A stretch of DNA of 64,000 nt, taken from assembly GCA_037157565.1 (NCBI GenBank), contig JAZHRO010000013.1, positions 81,089,501-81,153,500 on the forward strand, in the 5' to 3' direction. The translations under genes were made by a program, and so were the position numbers. The DNA comes from Thalassia testudinum. Lineage: Eukaryota > Streptophyta > Magnoliopsida > Alismatales > Hydrocharitaceae. The notes below the pieces were generated by a model. That model had not been told where the DNA came from. It saw only the letters and a program-made list of their open reading frames with translations, and ran no database searches. Shown here in pieces: positions 58,344-64,000 of the stretch; within the stretch, counting starts at the first letter, position 1, and each line of letters begins with the position of its first letter.

Positions 58344-59916
58344 CTCAGCTAATCGAGAGGAAGAGGGTTGGGAAGAAGGTTTAGGCGAGAGTCGCCTTTG
58401 CCACCTTGGGTTTGGGTCCTAAGGTCCAACAAGTTTAGGTTGTAATGACCTTCCTTGCATACACCAACACAAAGGGTTGGTGTAGTCAAGCTAAACAAGA
58501 GTAAGGCCTTGTTAATCAAATTGGTCCTTAAGATCAGATGACCAAATTTTTCATTTTAAGTTGAAATTCCTAAAGAAAAATTCATCATTCAACCGACTGA
58601 AGGTAATCCTCACCTCTCAAGCTAACCCTTCTAATCTGTGTACGAGGGGACTAAGAGGAAGGCTCTTCCTTCGACTGTTGCCTCCGGTTCCTTTGTACCC
58701 CTTAGTCGCAGTTGTTTGACACTACTCCGCAGGCTTAGTCACCAGGTTTGGCAGAAGAGGTTGAAATTGCCCAATAGTATGATAACGAATTTTGGTTGAT
58801 TTACGTATTTTAACAATTTTCTTAACCATTTTTTCTTCAACTGGGGTTTGTGGTGAGTGGCCCACAAGGCAACCAAGCTCACTGGCTAGCTACTAAACTT
58901 GATTTAGTCTAGGTTAGCCCAAATGTGTGGTCTCTAGAAATTTCGACCCTAAAGGTGTAACTTAGGGTTCATGTAGTTCTAGGGTTTCGGTGAACCAGCA
59001 AGAATCAAATAGTTCTTTGATATGTAAATGGAATCCAAATAATTTGAGATTTGATAGGAAGATTCCTTTCTTAATTATATTTTCAGAGAATATTTTTTTG
59101 TAATTTTTACTATTTCAACCGAATAAATAAGAATTTTTAAATATCAGAGGGTCAGATATGAAATTTTGACCCCTGGTCGATTTTCCAATTTGAAATAGTA
59201 TCAAATAAACTCCAAAAATTTGGAAAAATATGAAAATGAAAGCTAATTAAATCAACTTTCAAACCCCAAAAATTTTGGTCAGTTCAGATTCTCAAATTGC
59301 TCAGAATTTTCGTTTGAAATTCAAAAATTTTCAAATCTAGGTCAATTTGACCTCTTGTAATTCGTGAATTTTTAAAAATTACACAATCCGAATTTTCTCA
59401 AATAAATGGTACCATTTGAAAGATGGTTTGAAAATGGATCTCTTGCCTGAATTTTAGAATTTTTTGCTGAATTCATTTTTTGTTAATGAATTTTTAAATT
59501 ACTCCTTGAAATCAGGCCAAAAATCAAGGAAGTGGTGGAAAGACTTTTGAAAGGTTTTGAAATTCAAATTTCAAAAACTCCCGCTAAAATGATTTTTTTT
59601 CAATTTTTTTTTCTCTTTTCAAAATTTTTTTTATAGGGAAAGACCTTTTTCAAGTTTTCTCTCTTTTCTTTCAAACAAACTAATTCTAACCTAAGATTCA
59701 AAAGAAATCCTAATCTTACTACCTAATTTTTTTTTCAGAAAGCAAAATCTAACTAAAATTTAAATCTAACCTAAGATTCAGAAAGAAACCTAAAACTAAG
59801 GTAGATAAGATGTGCACTTGATTTTTTAAAATCCGCACTCAATGTGCGCGCAGATCCCTGGTTCATCTTGCACAAAAAAGAACTAAATCAGTTATGAAAT
59901 CAAAAATAACCTTGCC
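58344..59916 (-). other. E3 leader
   Basis: Non-coding. It contains the conserved leader block at 58641-58740 (complement of the block in A, B and E2) and AT-rich DNA with long homopolymers (59590-59735). It is otherwise collinear with the E1 leader. Confidence 0.6.
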
Positions 59917-59934
59917 TCCCTAGCAACGACGCCA
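59917..59934 (-). promoter_or_regulatory. E3 primer binding site (tRNA-Asp type, diverged), complement
   Basis: TCCCTAGCAACGACGCCA, two transitions away from the site in E1, just before the LTR. Confidence 0.85.
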
Positions 59935-59937
59935 ATT

Positions 59938-61644
59938 TTTTCGAGGCATAAATCGCATTTTTAAATGATTCTGTCATAGTATAGCGCAAAATACATCTCG
60001 GCAAATGATTTCTAATGGAATAGGTGAATCTCAGTTGAACTCAGGGAGGCAGAAAGCGCTTTTAATTTCAAAACTGAATTAGAATGCTAACTTGGAGAAT
60101 ATGCTACTAATTGCAAACTAATCTATATATATATCACAATATGTATATCATGCAGATAGTTTGATCATGAATTGCAAGAATATAATTATGACTAGAACAA
60201 GTTCTTGCTATTTATCTAATGAAAACTACTATGTAGCAGAATAAAGGCACCACGGGTGGTTTGTGGTGGCCTTTTGGAGGCTAGGGAGAGCAACAGTGGT
60301 ACACCAAGGTGGCTAGGTGGGTGCTTCAGAGGAAGAGAGCTAGAGACGGAGAGAGTTGGAGAAGAAGGTCTGAAGAACTGAAGAGGGTCTGGAGGAGTTA
60401 GTGGAAGATGATCCTCCTGGGGGCTTTGGGCCTTCTTTTATAGCTTTTATGGGGGGCAAGATGGGCATTTGAGCCCTTAATACTGTGCAATAACCCCCTG
60501 GTGATTAGATCCGTCGATCGGGAGACCAACGGATCAGATCGCACCTCAAAACACCTTCATTTGAGGCCTTCATCTCGCTGATTTGTTCTCAGGTTGACAT
60601 GTGGTAGCCTCTGGACACTTGGATCATGATCTGACGCTCCAGCACTCACCGATCCAATGCCCAATGCCTGCTCGCACTCTCTCGCACTTTAATCATGCCT
60701 AACATGCTCCAGTAGATCACAACCGTTCGATCTCATGAACGGATGACTTAAAACAAGCTGTAGCACCGCCTTTGAAATTTCGAGTGCGCGTGCGCGTTTG
60801 AGTGTGCGTCATCACTCACGTGGCCATCCAATGATCCTCAGCTCACCATGCACCCACTCCATTGCTGTCTGATGATGAGCTAATAGGTGGATTTCACCCG
60901 CACTCGCGACCTTCTCTGATTTCACGCTCAAGGCGGTTCAAATGCGCCTTCTAATCCAGTGTAAATGCGTGAGCCAACACACTATGCATGAGTTTTGTTG
61001 CGTTTGCCATCTCGTATGTAGCTGCCATCAGCCGTTGGATGAAGATCCAATGGTTGAGGCTTAATCACAGTTGATAAGTCACATTTGGAGCTGCTACGTG
61101 GGCACGTTGTGGCCGTTGGATGATTATCCAATGGCCCACAATGCATGGGGGAGGGGCTTCAGAAGTTGGAGGCATTGTAAGGGGCAGCTATGATGGTGCC
61201 ACGTGGCGCCATCATGGTCGTCCATCTTCTCTCTTTTGTAGACGGTGCTATAGGCCTCCAATCGGGATGATTCTTGCGTTGTTAGATTGCGATCGTCGAT
61301 TCGGATTCATTCGTGTGGTTGGATTTTTACCTATTTGTCTCTTGTCTCTTGCTCTTCTGCGGACTCCATAGGATGCTATGGGAGTCTGATCGATGTGATC
61401 TTGGAAGCATTGGACTCCCATCATTGTTCTAAGTAGATCCATAAAGTTGGATCAGTCATCCGCAGCCCTGAATTACCTACAATTGTTAGTACCTCTCAAT
61501 TAGCACATAATATGACATTATTATTTAAAACCTAATAAATTAACTATGATGCAAAGTATGATGCAAATGCATGCAGATTGCCTAAGTTAAGCTAAGTTCT
61601 AACTTAATTCTGGCAAATTAGGGCCTATGATTGCTGTAGAATCA
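59938..61644 (-). mobile_element. E3 5' LTR
   Basis: About 1,707 bp, ending GCTGTAGAATCA. The expected TG start reads TT (TTTTCGAGGC against TGTTTGAGGC in the 3' LTR). Contains the R/U5 module (59979-60050), TATA text near 60430-60448, palindromes near 61033-61052 and 61113-61136, and the U3 block near 61255-61325. Confidence 0.85.
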
Positions 61645-61649
61645 ATGAG

Positions 61650-62215
61650 TAAGCAACCCACCAGCTCCTTCCAGTTTGGGACACTCTGCTCTCACGTCTT
61701 CCTACATTTTAGTGTTCCAATGGACATAAACCATAAACAATTCATTTCGAGAGTCTCCATATTTGATAAGCTCACTTATACAAAGATGGAGCAAGCGCAG
61801 GGAGCTCGTGGTGAGGATGCAAACCAGCAGCAGCAGCCTTAGGAGTCCTTTGCCATACCTCGTCCTTTCCCTCCATACAAGCACTTCACAACGACCTGTC
61901 CTCCTCTAGTGCGACCTGCTCCATCCTTCTACGACCAGGAGTAGGGCCTTCTTGATAGACCGCTTACAGGCAGAGACTACGTCAGTATTTAGGATATTAA
62001 TGACAGTATTTCCTTGATGATTCACCAATAGAGAGAGACAAATATGGTGATGATGAGACATGGGCATCAAATATCCAAATACCTAAATCCTCAAGGCCAG
62101 TTTTTGGATAGACTTGGAGAGTCTATTCACAGGATTCAGCAGTAGCTTCACAGGCCTCCTCGTCCTCGTCAATCTACTACAGTGCCTCCATCATGAGTAG
62201 CACCTCCTCCTTCTC
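61650..62215 (+). pseudogene. Putative plant transposon protein-like ORF, 3' part
   Basis: Directly continues the frame cut at 45053; the fused junction would read RYLM then SKQPTSSFQFG. Readable text includes LCSHVFLHFSVPMDINHKQF and DKLTYTKMEQAQGARGEDAN, then Pro-rich, stop-riddled sequence to about 62215. The similarity pattern to plant transposon-type ORFs is the same as for 44385-45053. Confidence 0.5.
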
Positions 62216-62322
62216 CTCCTCCTACTACAACAGCAAATCATTAGGTGACACCTCCTCACTAGACATCTATGCAGCTGATCCCCAGATCGTCAGCTCAGAG
62301 ACTGTTGTATGCTTGCGTCGAG

Positions 62323-62980
62323 TGTTAAGAAATATATGCGTCGTAGTATAATCAACAAAAGCACACAAACACTTAAATTTGTAAACTCAGAATCTATTTG
62401 GAGTCCGAGGTCGTTCACAGGGAGCAAATGTGGAATTCACACATTAATCTTCATTCAAAATAGATGAACACAGTAAATTAAGCACAATAACGGATATGCA
62501 ATAAATAAAACTTGTCAGATTGATAATCAAATATAATCCAATGTATCTCAGAAAGTATAGAGACAAAAAGAATAGAAGAAACCTAAAAGTGGTGGTGATT
62601 TAGATCACCATTTAGATTCCTCTAATTAAACACATCTCATGTATTCAATGTATTCAAATAATCCAATAGAATTCTCAATCAAATAATTTAGGTACTTAGA
62701 TGATGTCACAGTAACCAGCAGAGCACAAGACTCTCACAAGAGCCTTAAAGGTTCTAAGGCATGACATAGCTTAAGGGCTTTTCTCTCCATAGCACACAAT
62801 AGAGGCTAAGTGTGAGCCTTTGTCTTTAGCATGCACCCATGAATCTCAGAACAAAACCCTCCCCTACCTCCTCACAGATTTCTACTCTTCTCTTATCTCT
62901 CAGACCCGTGGGTAATCAGGCATATAGGCGGGCTATCGGATCCGGACAAGGGACCAGGCTCACCGAGCGTGGGGGGTGAG
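62323..62980 (-). mobile_element. LTR fragment of another family
   Basis: Begins TGTTAAGAAATATATGCG and carries the conserved R/U5 module (CGTAGTATAATC near 62342, GGTCGTTCACAGGGAGC near 62410). It is cut at 62980 by the next LTR. No primer site complement lies before it, so it may be a 3' or solo LTR. The last 80 bp are GC-richer and unassigned. Confidence 0.5.
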
Positions 62981-64000
62981 TGTTGAAGCTACGGGTTGCT
63001 ACGCTAACATGTTTGGTTCTGAAAAACCTGTCGTCGTAGTATGAAAGCGAAGAACTCGTGTTCAACAAATAAAATTTATATCGGAATAGAAATCCTAGGT
63101 CGAACTCAGGGAGGTGGACGTTTGATTTAAAAATAGGCATTTGTTTTATTTGTCATGAAGCAGAATAATTGATTAGAAACTATCTATCTATTTACAATAA
63201 ATAGAAGAGAGAGAGAATATTACAAACAAAAACCAAAAAGAGATGTAGAATGAACATGGAATTCATTATCAAAGAGATTGTTCGTTACACTACTCATTAC
63301 GATTAGAAAGGGGGAAATGATTACATTAGAAAGCAGTAAATCTACTCTAGAAAGCAGTAAAAGAATGGGGAGAGAGATATCCTCCTCGACGGTTGCTTGG
63401 AGGACGAGTCGGACGAGGCGACGCCTGGAAGACGAGGAACAGAGCAGGATGAAGGAGGATGAAGCGGGAAGAACGGGAATGGGGCAGCATGTCGTCATCG
63501 TCGTGAGATTCGGTTTCGAAAAGGGGACGAAAATTTGACTTTATCTCGTGAGAAGCATCTTGGGTGTGGGACAAGCTTCTCTTGAGCTTTGGAGAGGGAG
63601 AGAAGAGAAGGAAGGGATGAGAATTTCGTGTGGAGGGGGTCTCCTTTTATAGTTGCAAGGAGTGAGGGCAATTTGGTCATTTTAATTTAAAAAACATTAA
63701 ATCTAGGGTCTTTAGTGACGGATAAAACCGTCACTAAAGCCCCATCGTGGGCGTAGTGGGGCAGAGCGCACGCGCCCACTCACCTCCCGCACCTGAAACG
63801 TACGTTCAAGATCTATAGATCTTAGCCGTCCGATCATGAGATCGGACGGCTTAACTCGCCCCTTGCCGCGCCTTCTCATCGCGCCCTCCTCTTCTGATCT
63901 CGCATGAGGCGCGAGCGTGCGATAGCGTGTGGGCACTATTAAGCACCCGTAGCCGCTCGATCGTGATCGAGCGGTCGCGGAGCTCGCTCGCCCGCACCCC
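62981..64000 (-). mobile_element. A/B-family LTR in inverse orientation (LTR3), truncated by the window end
   Basis: Begins TGTTGAAGC, the complement of the LTR1 end. It continues collinear with LTR1 read backwards: R/U5 module near 63036-63112, CT/GA run near 63206, TATA complement CTTTTATA at 63644-63651, hairpin arms CTTTAGTGACGG/CCGTCACTAAAG (63710-63739), and palindromes at 63825-63850 and 63953-63974. Confidence 0.8.

Larger units (their letters stand above)
45054..61644 (-). mobile_element. E3: Athila-like Ty3/gypsy retrotransposon, full structure, defective
   Basis: Minus-strand element with perfect duplication atgag (45049-45053 and 61645-61649). 5' LTR 59938-61644, primer site complement 59917-59934, gag-pol 58343 down to about 50176, 3' UTR, polypurine tract 46787-46821, 3' LTR 45054-46786. 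It holds solo LTR S3, a solo E0 LTR and a 96-bp insert. Gag-pol is broken many times. Confidence 0.9.

Overview
This window looks like the repeat-packed intergenic DNA of a plant nuclear genome, most likely an angiosperm with a large genome. Almost every base can be placed in a nested stack of Ty3/gypsy LTR retrotransposons of the Athila type. Pointers to that lineage are the tRNA-Asp-type primer binding sites, the FMDD reverse transcriptase motif, integrase cores reading MISDGGSHF or LISDGGSHF, and the D-L-G-A/S protease motif. I see no ordinary host gene, functional tRNA, rRNA or CRISPR array. Species cannot be determined from the sequence.

Layout. (1) 1-10276, plus strand: two tandem copies (A, truncated by the window edge, and B) of an LTR element that has no gag-pol. 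Each instead carries one decayed open frame of about 550 codons that I do not recognise. Order: internal A, LTR 3550-5287, internal B, LTR 8980-10276. A third LTR of this family enters in the opposite orientation at 62981-64000. (2) 10423-12048 plus 43353-43966: one LTR (family E0) split in two by element E1. (3) E1, minus strand, 12049-43334: an Athila-like gag-pol element. Its 3' LTR is split by element E2 (plus strand, 13686-28670) and its 5' LTR by solo LTR S1 (39301-41448). E2's RNase H is split by S2, a solo LTR of 4.0 kb (20328-24348). (4) 44385-45053 plus 61650-62215: a broken frame resembling the putative plant transposon protein family, split by element E3 (minus strand, 45054-61644). 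E3 itself holds solo LTR S3 (47027-48639), a solo E0 LTR (53860-56064) and a 96-bp poly(A)-tailed insert in its RT. (5) 62323-62980: an LTR fragment of another family.

The borders rest on TG...CA ends with 5-bp target duplications: E2 aagac/gagac, S1 tgatg, S2 tacag, S3 gggga, E0 solo ggagt, E3 atgag. They give a relative insertion order: E0, then E1, then E2 and S1, then S2; and the transposon-like ORF, then E3, then S3, the E0 solo LTR and the poly(A) insert.

How the parts relate. All gag-pol frames carry stops and frameshifts, so nothing here looks autonomous now. The ORF-only elements A and B share non-coding parts with E2: a leader block, a box just after the last ORF, a 1.2-kb 3' UTR with duplicated units, and the hairpin next to the polypurine tract. 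This suggests a non-autonomous element that kept the replication signals of an Athila-like partner while exchanging gag-pol for a different ORF. Several small modules recur in nearly every LTR family here and are listed as findings.
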